64,000 bases of DNA from Pleomorphovibrio marinus (GCF_003347495.1 NZ_QCXY01000011.1:1-64000); one strand, 5' to 3'. Shown: positions 8,505-17,251, counted from the first letter of the stretch. Notes: generated by a model from the sequence alone, not told the origin. A program made the numbers and translations.

Positions 8505-9050
8505 ATGAAAAAAGATAAACCGTACAAAACCCCTAGGTCTGAAGACCTTTCCTATATCAGTGATTATGAAAGGTCCTATGGTATTTCTGAGACCTTTGTG
8601 GTCAAGAAGGGAGGTCAGCAAGTAAGTTATGAGGTAAAAAACGGGTATGGTTATTTTTTGGATGGTTTCAAAAGTGCAAAAAGTTTGCAGGAGGTGGGTC
8701 GAAAATTGGAAGGTAACTTGACCTATGCGGAGATTACCCCGATCATTGATTTTTTGGATCTTAAAATGGTGGATTTGGCCAAGGCGGTCACTGTTTCACC
8801 AAGCACGGTGTCCAGGTGGTCTGCAGACAGTAAGATAGGGACACCGGGTTCCTACCAGTTTTTCAAAATAGACGAGGCCATCCATAAGGGGATGGAAGTT
8901 TTTGGACTAGAATCCCATCTTAAATCCTGGTTAAATACACCTAACCTGGCATTAGGACATGCCAAGCCTCGTGACCTGATGCTGTCCATGACAGGGATAG
9001 AGCTTGTGCATGAGGCCATAGACGCTCTTCATTTTGGCAATTTCCTTTGA
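8505..9050 (+). CDS. Antitoxin, Xre/MbcA/ParS family
   Basis: A 181-residue protein. The central part (about 85-120) is an HTH-like segment (LKMVDLAKAVTVSPSTVSRW). The C-terminal 50 residues (GLESHLKSWLNTPNLALGHA and LMLSMTGIELVHEAIDAL) are the MbcA/ParS domain (DUF2384) that occludes RES toxins. It is the upstream partner of the RES gene, whose reading frame begins at or within the stop codon, so the two are translationally coupled. It probably represses its own promoter as a toxin-antitoxin complex. Confidence 0.9.
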   Translation: MKKDKPYKTPRSEDLSYISDYERSYGISETFVVKKGGQQVSYEVKNGYGYFLDGFKSAKSLQEVGRKLEGNLTYAEITPIIDFLDLKMVDLAKAVTVSPSTVSRWSADSKIGTPGSYQFFKIDEAIHKGMEVFGLESHLKSWLNTPNLALGHAKPRDLMLSMTGIELVHEAIDALHFGNFL

Positions 9051-9052
9051 GT

Positions 9053-9520
9053 ATGCTTACCTATTACCGCATGATGTCGGAAAAATACCACAGGGAGCCT
9101 TTTAGCAGTTCATTGTCAGGGGGAAGGTGGAATCCACAAGGTTATCCCATGATTTACACTGGTAGTTCGGCGGCATTGGCGGCCTTGGAATACCTGTGCA
9201 TCAAGGGTACTTCTGCTGCACTCGAAACGTGGTACGTGGTTAACTATGAAATCCATGACAGTGAACTGATCGGTACGCTTGAAAAGCAAAGCCTCCCACA
9301 GAACTGGAATTTGCTGCCCCATGGCAAAGTAACACAAGATTTTGGCAAACTATGGCTGAGGGAAAATAGTTTCCCATTCTTAAAGGTTCCATCAGCCCGG
9401 TTACATATATCCTTTTACCCGGAAGAACACAACTTATTGGTCAACCCCAGGTTCCCGGGGATCCATGATTTGTTCAAGGCGGTGGATGCCAGAAAGTTTG
9501 TTTATAAACTTGGGATTTAG
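9053..9520 (+). CDS. RES-domain toxin
   Basis: A 155-residue protein beginning MLTYYRMMSEKYHREPFSSS. The RES domain is named for conserved Arg, Glu and Ser: visible are the SGGRWNPQGYPMIYTGSS segment (Arg) and LAALEYL (Glu), with the late PSARLHISFYPEEHNLLVNP segment (Ser/Asn). RES toxins degrade or ADP-ribosylate from NAD+, halting growth; ParS neutralises them. The first ATG is at 9053; a TTG at 9047 overlapping the antitoxin stop is an alternative start. The pair appears intact, unlike the TA remnants at 1.5-2 kb. Confidence 0.9.
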   Translation: MLTYYRMMSEKYHREPFSSSLSGGRWNPQGYPMIYTGSSAALAALEYLCIKGTSAALETWYVVNYEIHDSELIGTLEKQSLPQNWNLLPHGKVTQDFGKLWLRENSFPFLKVPSARLHISFYPEEHNLLVNPRFPGIHDLFKAVDARKFVYKLGI

Positions 9521-9552
9521 GTTCAACCACCCCTAGCCCCTCCTAAAACAGG
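9519..9552 (+). repeat. Repeat R2, copy 1
   Basis: The sequence CCACCCCTAGCCCCTCCTAAAACAGG lies directly after the RES stop. The consensus of the family is CCACCCC..CCCCTCCTAAAACAGGAGGGG, a near-perfect hairpin; this copy lacks the second arm. Confidence 0.6.
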
Positions 9553-9738
9553 CAAGAAGTAGAACTTGCTTTGTGTGTCCTGCAATGGTAATTACAGGGT
9601 TTATGGACTGGGTGGACCCTAGCGGGAGGAGGGACCTTTTCACTTTTGATCCTGTACGTTTTGTTAGTTGGCAACTTATGGGTAAATTAAAGTTTGTTGG
9701 ATTCAGTAGTGAATTCTAGACAAAAAAACGAAATAACT

Positions 9739-9882
9739 ATGAAAAAAGTAGTAGCCATAGTATTACTCATTTTAGGAATTGTTATGATATTTTTAAGCTT
9801 TTCAAATAGCATTCTTCCTCCAGGCTTAACGGGCCTAGGCTTTTTGGCCATAAGCCTCTTGTTATTCAAAAGAGAAATTTAA
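9739..9882 (+). CDS. Small membrane protein
   Basis: A 47-residue protein starting MKKVVAIVLLILGIVMIFLS with two hydrophobic segments (about 3-20 and 28-43) and a basic C-terminal end (LLFKREI). A longer in-frame start at 9694 exists, but the positive-inside MKK start fits a membrane protein better. Function unknown; no signal cleavage site is evident. It is flanked by R2 repeats on both sides and shares no operon with the RES module. Confidence 0.5.
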   Translation: MKKVVAIVLLILGIVMIFLSFSNSILPPGLTGLGFLAISLLLFKREI

Positions 9883-9984
9883 AACGGAGTATAAGACACC
9901 AAATCAAACAACAATACAATTGGAAAGCGGTTTACATGAACTGCGAAAAATACGGCTTGTATTAATTAAACTTGGAATCAGGAA

Positions 9985-10241
9985 ATCAACTTTCCACCAC
10001 CCCCCAACCACCTCCTAAAACAGGATGGGAAGCATAGTGAATGCTAAAAACTTAAAGGTTCACCTTCCATGAGTATTAGGAACGACCTGAGGTGGTAGGG
10101 AATAAAATACTGCAAGTGATCATCAAACTACTATCAAAAAATCAAGTTAATCAATTACACCACTTTCGGAGAAAACAACACCAATTCTGCGTTTTCCCCC
10201 TCCTGTTTTAGGAGGGGGATAAAAGGGGGTGGTGGAAACAG
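9985..10241. repeat. Repeat R2, copies 2 and 3 in opposite orientation
   Basis: The gap 9883-10362 holds no supported gene. Copy 2 (about 9991-10030) reads CCACCCCCCAACCACCTCCTAAAACAGGATGGG. Copy 3 (about 10196-10241) is reversed: CCTCCTGTTTTAGGAGGGGGATAAAAGGGGGTGGTGG. The inverted pair encloses about 160 bases, much like a small non-autonomous element, but no terminal duplication could be confirmed by eye. Confidence 0.6.
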
Positions 10242-10362
10242 GATGGGCAGGAAGAATAATATACAATAAGAAGACACTACTTTAAAATAATCCAGCAATG
10301 AAATTACAAAAGTTGATCCGTAGGCATCACTGGCTTTGTAGTGAGGAGGAGCTTATTCAGAT

Positions 10363-11049
10363 TTACTCGCTTTTGTCTGCGTCCTCCGTATCCACCGCAG
10401 AGCCTCCTTCCATCCACTGCGGAAAAACCTCTCCCAATCCTTCTACCATAAACTGCACTGCGATGGCGGCAACTAACAAGCCGAACACCCTTGTAAATCC
10501 CACAAATACGATATCGTCCACTTTTTTTTCTGCTACATGGGAAAAACTGAAGACAAGAAAGAGAAAGAAGTAACTTAGCAGCAAGATGCCTGACAGACCC
10601 GCATAGGTAACGGCGTCATTGGCCCTGAAGCTGAACAACAAAACAGTGGTCAAGGCACCAGGCCCGGCCAGCATGGGAATGGCCAGGGGAACCATCACCT
10701 TTTCAAACCTCAGCTTTGCCAATCCCAAGTCCGTATCCGCCTCTTCTTTTATCTCCTCCAGCTTGGTAGCCGATCCCTGAATCATGGACAGTGCCGTAAA
10801 CATCAACAGGAACCCACCCGCAATTTTAAAAACCTCTATATCGATACTGAAGAAGCGCAATATATACTCACCCAGAATAAGGAACACAAGTAGGATAAAA
10901 AAGGAAGTCCCTGTTACCATCAGGGCCACTCTTCTCCTGATTTTTGGGGTTGCATCCCCGGTCAACTCATACCATATCGGTATAAGTCCAACGGGGTTTA
11001 CCATGGCCAGCATTGCTGCCAAAAAGTTAAGGTTCAGACTCCAATCCAT
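10363..11049 (-). CDS. MarC-family integral membrane protein
   Basis: A 228-residue protein with six hydrophobic segments and the MarC/NAAT signatures: FLAAMLAMVNPVGLIPIWYELT at the N-terminus, IEVFKIAGGFLLMFTALSMI, and MVPLAIPMLAGPGALTTVLL in the middle. MarC proteins form a conserved inner-membrane family; the historical link to multiple antibiotic resistance was not borne out, and transport substrates are unclear. An acidic tail (SAVDTEDADKSE) follows the last helix. It appears to be a single-gene unit on the minus strand with R2 repeats on both sides. Confidence 0.92.
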   Translation of the reverse strand: MDWSLNLNFLAAMLAMVNPVGLIPIWYELTGDATPKIRRRVALMVTGTSFFILLVFLILGEYILRFFSIDIEVFKIAGGFLLMFTALSMIQGSATKLEEIKEEADTDLGLAKLRFEKVMVPLAIPMLAGPGALTTVLLFSFRANDAVTYAGLSGILLLSYFFLFLVFSFSHVAEKKVDDIVFVGFTRVFGLLVAAIAVQFMVEGLGEVFPQWMEGGSAVDTEDADKSE

Positions 11050-11138
11050 AAATTTGAGTAAAATTTTTATCCAGTAGTATACCTAAGCAGGATGCGTGCC
11101 ATAGGCGACTGGGTGGCAAAGAAATTTAAAAATGGAAC

Positions 11139-11174
11139 CACCCCCCGGACCCCCTCCTAAAACAGGAGGGGAAG
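11139..11174 (+). repeat. Repeat R2, copy 4, forming a complete hairpin
   Basis: The sequence CCACCCCCCGGACCCCCTCCTAAAACAGGAGGGG lies between the MarC start and the stop of the DUF2911 gene. The arms CCCCTCC/GGAGGGG pair around TAAAACA. It could act as a transcription terminator for the minus-strand DUF2911 gene, although there is no T-tract. Confidence 0.65.
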
Positions 11175-11726
11175 TTATTGCTCGGCTACCGACACGGTAA
11201 ATAGGATATCATCCCAATTAAAGGTAATTGTAGCACCGTTGTCTGAGGAGCGAATAGCAATGGTGAATGTCTCTTGCACGGAATCGGTTTGTTGAACCGG
11301 TGCCTGGACTGTCAAAATATCCAATTCATGATCAGGTTCCGACGCACCAAAGAAGCCACCTGTATCACTGTTTAAGGTAACCTCAAATGCGTTTTTCCCG
11401 GGAACGGCATACATTCGGTAAGTTCCTGCCTTTACTGGCTCGCCACCGAAGCTGACGTCTTTGTTAAATGTAATTTCGGTAGGCGCATTGGCTCCCAGTC
11501 TCCAATATTGACCATAGGGCTGGAGCGCACCGGCACTTTCCTCCCCAAAGATAAGCCGATCTTTTTTGGATGGCTGGCTGTAATCAATGGTGATTTCCAA
11601 ACCATCCTGACTAAAGGAGGCCGTAGCTGGGGGGCTTACGGGCGTAGCGATAAATAAAGCATAGACCACCCAGATGATTAAAATCAATACGATGATGGCG
11701 GTTCCAATGAGAATGTTACGTTTCAT
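11175..11726 (-). CDS. DUF2911-domain protein, membrane-anchored
   Basis: A 183-residue protein. Residues 5-27 form a single transmembrane helix (IAIIVLILIIWVVYALFI-like), and the remainder is a DUF2911 beta-sandwich with the family landmarks DYSQPSKKDRLIFG, PYGQYWRLGANAPTEITFNK and KAGTYRMYAVPG. Function of the domain is unknown; it is common in periplasmic proteins of Bacteroidota. The start ATGAAACGT lies two bases after the conserved end of repeat R1 copy C, so the repeat forms its 5' leader. Confidence 0.85.
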   Translation of the reverse strand: MKRNILIGTAIIVLILIIWVVYALFIATPVSPPATASFSQDGLEITIDYSQPSKKDRLIFGEESAGALQPYGQYWRLGANAPTEITFNKDVSFGGEPVKAGTYRMYAVPGKNAFEVTLNSDTGGFFGASEPDHELDILTVQAPVQQTDSVQETFTIAIRSSDNGATITFNWDDILFTVSVAEQ

Positions 11727-11729
11727 TTG

Positions 11730-11882
11730 TTTATATTTTCTTTTCAGCGGTCATAAAGCCTGTCCCGAATTCACTTCGGGAGAATCTCGCAATCTATAAT
11801 CATCCCCCCGTGTGTCGCTCGCGTCATGCCCTGACTGCCGTCCAGGCAGGCTCGATTTCATAATTCTATATTTTATATTGGT
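11730..11882 (-). repeat. Dispersed repeat R1, copy C (complete)
   Basis: On the minus strand it runs from ATGAAATCGAGCCTGCCTGG (about 11876) through CAGTCAGGGCATGACGCGAG, GGGGGATGATTATAG and the CCCGAAGTGAATTCGGG hairpin, to ATGACCGCTGAAAAGAAAAT and ATAAACAA, then the ATG of the DUF2911 gene. This is the clearest full-length copy. An ORF of about 37 codons is open through it, but it is not conserved in copy D. Confidence 0.75.
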
Positions 11883-11949
11883 TTAAGGTACAAAATATCT
11901 GGAATACCCGGTATCTTGAACTATTTTATTTTTAACAACTAGAATCCTC

Positions 11950-12372
11950 TTATTTCAACTCTATCATCCAACCCAAATTTTCTGCTTGTCGGATAAATGA
12001 TTTGATATTTTCCGGATTCCATAGGTTGCAGGTAGAAAGGGGCTGATCCTGAAGCTGGATCACTTCATCTTTGATGTAGTGTCTCTTATGATCCCAACGG
12101 TAAAATACATCTTCAGCATTACTTGAGAAGTCAAAAACAACGAAACTCCCTTGAATAGAGCCCGGAAAATTTCACCTTAACTAAGAATATTTTATATCGA
12201 AATTTCTTTTTACCTATGCCCTGACGGCTTCATTTACTAATCTGCTTTTGTTATATTCTTTTTCTTTGAGAAGGAATTTAATTTTATTTATCTGGAAGTA
12301 TATAAGACCGCTCTCTGCAAGAAAAGCGACCCACTCAAGACCTATATCAAATAGCCGGTCGTATTTTTCCTA
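11950..12372 (-). pseudogene. Decayed gene of unknown family
   Basis: In one continuous minus-strand frame two protein-like blocks are visible. The first (about 12369-12209) includes YDRLFDIGLEWVAFLAESG and KFLLKEKEYNKSRLVNEAVRA before TAG. The second (about 12174-11953) includes SFVVFDFSSNAEDVFYRWDH and LWNPENIKSFIRQAENLGWM before TAA at 11950. Several stops separate them and no start codon is present. I do not recognise the family. The gap region carries GCCGTCAGGGCAT, which resembles the outer end of repeat R1 and might mark an insertion or deletion there. Confidence 0.4.
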
Positions 12373-12400
12373 AATCTTTTTTACCTTCAAACCATCAAAT

Positions 12401-13309
12401 ATGCCCCAGGAACAGGTTCCCATAGAAAAACGTTTGAAATATGGCATGGCTGAGCGATTGAAGCTCAATCAGCTTCCGCAATGGGTGCATTGGATTGGGC
12501 TCGGGGGTACCGGGATTGTTTTCCTGCTAGCTGTATTTCTTTTCACCGCATTCAAGGATGTGCCGGTATGGGTTGACTGGGTGCCGGCTAATGAATTTAC
12601 CGCCCCGCAATACGCAGAACGCATCTATCCGGATAGCGTTTTCCGAACCCGGATGAATACCTGGTCCAACCTTGTTTACATTTGTTTTGGCTTTTATGCG
12701 GTGGGGCTGGCGATTTACGACTGGAAACGAAAACTTCCCCTGCACCGGGGATACCTGACATTTGCTCCCGTACAGACTTTTCTCTTTGGCCTGGCCGGCA
12801 TTTACCTTTGCCTGGGAAGCGGCTTCTTTCATGCCTCGCTAAGCAGGTACGGGCAGCAATGTGAAGTAGGAGGGATGTATGCCACGATGATTTGCCTGGC
12901 CGCCATTGCGATAGGAAGTTGGCTGCCCACGATCCGGGTACCCCGAACCCGCCGTCTATTTCCCAGCTGGCCGGTGCTTGCAGTACTGGTGATTTATGGA
13001 TCCGTTTATTTCACTTATTACAAATGGGACTATTCCTTTTCGGAAATCTCCCGTTACCTCACCGGTATTTTATTACTTTTTGCAGGAGTTAGCCTGATTC
13101 AACCCGGGAAATACCTGTAATTCCGTTGGTTTGTGGCAGGTGTGGTCGCCATCACCCTGGGTTCGAAGATCCGCGACCTCGATATTGCCGGTCAATTTTC
13201 TGGTCCGGATTCCATTCTTCAGGGCCATGCCCTTTGGCACCTGGTTTCTTGTCTATTTTACGTTTTTCTGTTTGCCTATTTTCGCTCGGAAGAACGGGAG
13301 ATCAGTTGA
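12401..13309 (+). pseudogene. Ceramidase-like (CREST) membrane protein split by an in-frame TAA
   Basis: The first 239 codons (12401-13117) encode a multi-pass membrane protein with ceramidase-family landmarks: NTWSNLVYICFGFYAVG and GSGFFHASLSRYGQQCEVGG (first His). The frame then meets TAA at 13118-13120 but continues open and meaningful for 62 more codons to TGA at 13307. That part has a further hydrophobic helix containing GHALWHLVSCLFYVFLFAYF, which supplies the paired zinc-binding His residues of the superfamily. Without this tail the metal site is incomplete. So this is a nonsense-mutated gene, a sequencing error at one base, or a readthrough case. CREST enzymes hydrolyse lipid amides in the membrane. 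Confidence 0.75.
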
Positions 13310-13508
13310 GGATACAGGCAGATCGCTTAATTACTGGAAGAAGTAAGGGATAGTCGATGCAATCCCGATTGGTGAAAATCTACGACCAATTTAAAGGGTT
13401 GAATGGACATTCCATCGACACCCTTTAGGATTTATCTTTTTTTGACAATTGTAAAGTGATATTTCAATGGGTTTGAGCTATTTTTGAAATAACTATCTTT
13501 CTACGGTC

Positions 13509-14810
13509 ATGCAAAAAATCAATGCTTCACTTATTTTTGTCGGATTATTGCTTTCGGCAAGCATACTGCTGAGCTGTCAAGGTAGCAGCTCTGAGAGGTC
13601 TTTTGATTCGAGTAAGCTCCCAAGGGCAGGTCAGGAAGAAATAGACAGGTTGATTGAGGCGTTCATCTTTGCGGAGGACGGCGATACGATAGCCGTACCC
13701 GCCGGGTTTTATAACTTAAAGACCCAACTCATCCTAGACAACAAAAAAGACGTCACGATAAAAGGGGCTGGCATGGAAGCGACCGTACTGTCTTTTAGGG
13801 AATTGAAATCAGGGGGGGAAGGGGTAAAGCTCGTCGGTCAAAACATAACCATAGAGAACCTAAGTGTTGAAGACGCGCCAGGGGACGGAATTAAAAGCCA
13901 ACATTGTGATGGCATCACATTTAGAAAAGTGAATGTCACCTGGACCAATGGCGACAAGTCCAAAAATGGAACCTATGCCATCTACCCCGTACAATGTAAA
14001 AATGTAATGATTGATGCCTGTATCGCCTCCCATTCGAAGGATGCGGGAATCTATGTAGGTCAATCGGAAAACATCATTGTAAAAAATTCCCTTGCCTTCG
14101 GCAATGTGGCTGGGATTGAAATCGAAAATTCCGACAATGCCGAGGTGTTTGGCAACACGGCAAGGGACAATACCGGCGGTATCCTGGTTTTTAACCTGCC
14201 CGGATTACCGAAGGCAGAAGGCCGGGGGACCAAAATTTATGACAATGACATCATTTCCAATAATCACGTGAACTTTGCTACTGCGCTGAACGAACAACCC
14301 AATGGCAACACTGTGACGCAAATCCCCCCAGGTTCAGGTCTGATTTTGATGGCAGCGAAGGAGGTAGAAATCTTCAATAACCGGATCCACCAAAATAAAA
14401 CGGTAGGCATCGCCATTTCGAACTATCAAATCACCGGGTTTCCTGCTGATGCTCCCAACTGGTCGCCCTTCACCTCCGATATTTATATTCACGATAACGA
14501 TTATAAAAGATCGGTACAGCTCCCGGATTTAACCAAAGAATTCGGCCAGTTGATCGCTGTTTACAATGCCCATGGAAAAGGAAAGACACAGGACATCATC
14601 TATGACGGTTTTTGGGACAAGCGCCTCAGCCCGGACATCAAAACCAACCCGATGAATGTGTGTATTCGTGAAACCGATATGTCCCAACTTCATTTCACCC
14701 TCTTTGACCTATGGGATGGAGAAGAAAACATCAAATCCTCCAAGGATTATGCACCCTTCGACTGTCAAATCGACATCCACACCAACGTACGTGCCATCTC
14801 AAATAGGTAG
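13509..14810 (+). CDS. Parallel beta-helix repeat lipoprotein (TIGR03805-like)
   Basis: A 433-residue protein. The signal peptide ends in ASILLSCQG, a lipobox, so it is a lipoprotein. After about residue 60 the chain is built of right-handed beta-helix coils (repeated patterns such as NVMIDACIASHSKDAGIYVG, NIIVKNSLAFGNVAGIEIEN, AEVFGNTARDNTGGILVFN). Such proteins bind or act on surface polysaccharide, but here the gene is followed 3 bases later by a dihaem cytochrome, the same pairing described for the SO_2930 family. The physiological role of that pair is unknown. Confidence 0.85.
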   Translation: MQKINASLIFVGLLLSASILLSCQGSSSERSFDSSKLPRAGQEEIDRLIEAFIFAEDGDTIAVPAGFYNLKTQLILDNKKDVTIKGAGMEATVLSFRELKSGGEGVKLVGQNITIENLSVEDAPGDGIKSQHCDGITFRKVNVTWTNGDKSKNGTYAIYPVQCKNVMIDACIASHSKDAGIYVGQSENIIVKNSLAFGNVAGIEIENSDNAEVFGNTARDNTGGILVFNLPGLPKAEGRGTKIYDNDIISNNHVNFATALNEQPNGNTVTQIPPGSGLILMAAKEVEIFNNRIHQNKTVGIAISNYQITGFPADAPNWSPFTSDIYIHDNDYKRSVQLPDLTKEFGQLIAVYNAHGKGKTQDIIYDGFWDKRLSPDIKTNPMNVCIRETDMSQLHFTLFDLWDGEENIKSSKDYAPFDCQIDIHTNVRAISNR

Positions 14811-14813
14811 CCC

Positions 14814-15956
14814 ATGAATACTTCTCTGATGTACAGCCCGTTGGCGACCTTTCTGATAGTGGTTGCTTGCAATTCGTCCACTAAAAATGAAACAGCCGGT
14901 CAACCAGTGCCCCTTGGGGATTGGGAAGCTCCTGATGTGGAAATCAGCACCTTGAATTTCGATCAGATGCCTTTCAAAAAACTTTCCGAATACGGGTTTT
15001 TCAAAGGCAAAATCAGGGAATTTGACCCGGGGAACGGTGTTCTCTTGTATGAGCCTGTGTCGTCGCTCTTTACCGATTATGCATTCAAAACCCGGTACAT
15101 TTGGATGCCTGAGGAAGCAAGTGCTACGATTCAAGATGATCCAGAGGGGACCTTCGACTTCCCGGAAAAGACGGTCCTTGTCAAGAATTTCTATTATCCG
15201 GCGGATTTCAGAAAGCCCTCGGAACATATCCGGGTTATCGAGACCCGGATTATGGTCAAGAAAGACGGGACCTGGCAGGCTTTTCCCTATCTTTGGAATG
15301 AGGAGCAAACGGACGCCCACTACAAAGCAGTGGGGGCGGAAGTGCCTGTAAACTGGGTAGATGATCAGGGGCAGGAGCAGTTGTTGAATTATATCGTTCC
15401 CAACCAGGCCCAATGTAAAAGCTGCCACAATAGCGAGGAAGTTATGGTACCGCTGGGCGTGAAAGCAAAGCACCTGAACCATGATTTGCCCGGGAAAGAA
15501 AACCAATTGATCGCCTGGGAAGTAGCCGGGTATTTGGAGGGATTGAAACCACTGCATGAATACCCCGCCATGGTCAGTTATAACGACACCTCGTCGGATT
15601 TGGAACTAAGGGCAAAGGCCTATTTGGATATCAACTGCGCACACTGCCACCGTGCCGAAGGTCCGGCAAGTACCTCGGGCTTATTTTTGAATTACGAGGA
15701 AACGGATCCGGCAAAACTGGGGGTGTTCAAAACCCCGGTGGCGGCAGGTTTTGGCGCAGGGTCTTTCACCTATGCCATATGGCCAGGGAAAAGTGATGAA
15801 TCCATCCTGACCTATCGGATGGGTACCAATCAAGTGGGTGCGGCGATGCCGGAAATCGGAAGGGGCATGGTGCACAGCGAAGGAATGGAACTGATTAAAG
15901 CCTGGATTGATGCCATGCCCGAGGAATCTTTTCAACACCTAAGTGCCGACAAGTGA
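14814..15956 (+). CDS. SO_2930-family dihaem c-type cytochrome, lipoprotein
   Basis: A 380-residue protein. The N-terminus (LATFLIVVACNSS) is a lipoprotein signal. Two haem-binding CxxCH motifs are present: CKSCH at 201-205 and CAHCH at 275-279, a spacing typical of the family known as SO_2930 (TIGR03806). The N-terminal half (SEYGFFKG, YEPVSSLFTDYAFKTRYIWM) is the family-specific domain. It is translationally close to the beta-helix lipoprotein, so the two form an operon and probably act together at the outer membrane or periplasm, perhaps passing electrons to or from an extracellular substrate. Confidence 0.9.
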   Translation: MNTSLMYSPLATFLIVVACNSSTKNETAGQPVPLGDWEAPDVEISTLNFDQMPFKKLSEYGFFKGKIREFDPGNGVLLYEPVSSLFTDYAFKTRYIWMPEEASATIQDDPEGTFDFPEKTVLVKNFYYPADFRKPSEHIRVIETRIMVKKDGTWQAFPYLWNEEQTDAHYKAVGAEVPVNWVDDQGQEQLLNYIVPNQAQCKSCHNSEEVMVPLGVKAKHLNHDLPGKENQLIAWEVAGYLEGLKPLHEYPAMVSYNDTSSDLELRAKAYLDINCAHCHRAEGPASTSGLFLNYEETDPAKLGVFKTPVAAGFGAGSFTYAIWPGKSDESILTYRMGTNQVGAAMPEIGRGMVHSEGMELIKAWIDAMPEESFQHLSADK

Positions 15957-16279
15957 TAAAATGATATGGGCAAAAAAAATTCCCCTTTTCCCATATGGTT
16001 TAAGCAAGGAATTGTCGGACGGGAATTACAACAAATCGCAATCGTATTAAAAGATCGACATGACAAATCCCATGCATATACTTGTCTAAACCAAAAGAGA
16101 TACCGAATAGTGCCTGTATCGATCCATGTCAGAAGGGATTTACCGGATTTGTCAAATTCAATGCAGCATTCCTCATTAAGAGGAAAAATTTCGGTAATTT
16201 TATGATCTTTTAGCCTGGTTAAATTGTTGTCTCCGCCTTAAATTTATCACAAACACAACTATTAAACCCTAAACCAACC
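15957..16279. other. Intergenic region, no gene recognised
   Basis: The 323 bases between the cytochrome and the kinase hold no convincing coding frame; a 79-codon frame at 15966 has no domain-like pattern. No strong hairpin with a T-tract was seen. The promoter of the downstream kinase/phosphatase pair should lie in its right half. Confidence 0.5.
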
Positions 16280-17251
16280 ATGCCTCCCATAGTCTCCCTA
16301 ATTCTTCAATGCACAGATGCCACCGCCATTAGGGAGATCACACATGTTCAGACTTTATGGAGTGGTTATGGCTCGATTAAACGCTATGTATTAGAAGGAG
16401 GGAAGTATCCGTCGGTTATCGTCAAGCACATACAGTTACCCGAATCCGATAAACACCCCAGGGGCTGGAATACCGATTTATCCCATCAGCGTAAAATCAG
16501 ATCCTATGCCGTGGAAAGCTACTGGTACCAGCATTATGCGCGGATAACGGGACCTGATTGTAAAGTTCCGCAATTATTACATGCAGAAACGAAAGGAAGC
16601 ATGCGGCTGATTATTATGGAAGACCTGCAGGCATTCGGTTATACCCGAGTCCTGACGCCCGACACGGTTTCCTTGGCAGCTGCCAAAAATTGCCTGACAT
16701 GGCTGGCCCGTTTCCATGCCAAATTTATGCAGGTACCGCCCAAAGGCCTCTGGGATATTGGCACGTATTGGCACCTGGAAACCCGCCCCGATGAGTGGGC
16801 GAAAATGAATCATGTATCCCTGCAGCAGGCCGCTTCGGCGATCGATCAACGGCTCAATAAAGCTACCTTTCAAACCCTGGTACATGGCGACGCCAAGTTG
16901 GCAAATTTTTGTTTCGGCCCGGAAGACCAGGTAGCAGCCGTGGATTTTCAATATGTTGGAAAAGGCTGTGGCATAAAGGATGTCGCCTATTTTATCAGCA
17001 GTTGTTTTTCCGAAGAAGCCTGCGAAAACTATGAGGAGGAATTGCTTACGCATTATTTTGATGCACTTGAACTAGCACTTGATAAGCAGTTTGATTTTCA
17101 ATCTGTTAAGGAAGAGTGGACGGAGCTTTACAACTTCGCCTGGGCCGATCTCTACCGCTTTCTGGATGGCTGGAGTGCCGGTCACTGGAAGATGCATGGC
17201 TATAGCGAGCGCCTTACACAGTCCGTATTGGAAGAACTAAATTACGTTTAA
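16280..17251 (+). CDS. Ecdysteroid-kinase-like / aminoglycoside phosphotransferase-fold kinase
   Basis: A 323-residue protein with the protein-kinase-like APH/EcKinase fold. YVLEGGKYPSVIVKHIQLPE holds the ATP-binding Lys, LVHGDAKLANF at 200-210 is the catalytic loop (His202, Asp204, Asn209), and AVDFQYVGKGCGIKDVAYF holds the metal-binding Asp, with family spacing. These enzymes phosphorylate small molecules such as choline, sugars or steroids; the substrate here is unknown. It ends exactly one codon before the phosphatase gene, so kinase and phosphatase are coupled and may act on the same or consecutive metabolites. Confidence 0.85.
   Translation: MPPIVSLILQCTDATAIREITHVQTLWSGYGSIKRYVLEGGKYPSVIVKHIQLPESDKHPRGWNTDLSHQRKIRSYAVESYWYQHYARITGPDCKVPQLLHAETKGSMRLIIMEDLQAFGYTRVLTPDTVSLAAAKNCLTWLARFHAKFMQVPPKGLWDIGTYWHLETRPDEWAKMNHVSLQQAASAIDQRLNKATFQTLVHGDAKLANFCFGPEDQVAAVDFQYVGKGCGIKDVAYFISSCFSEEACENYEEELLTHYFDALELALDKQFDFQSVKEEWTELYNFAWADLYRFLDGWSAGHWKMHGYSERLTQSVLEELNYV

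Noticed and set aside
15966-16205. A 79-codon plus-strand frame after the cytochrome gene
   Set aside because: No domain pattern, odd composition and no upstream signals; treated as intergenic.
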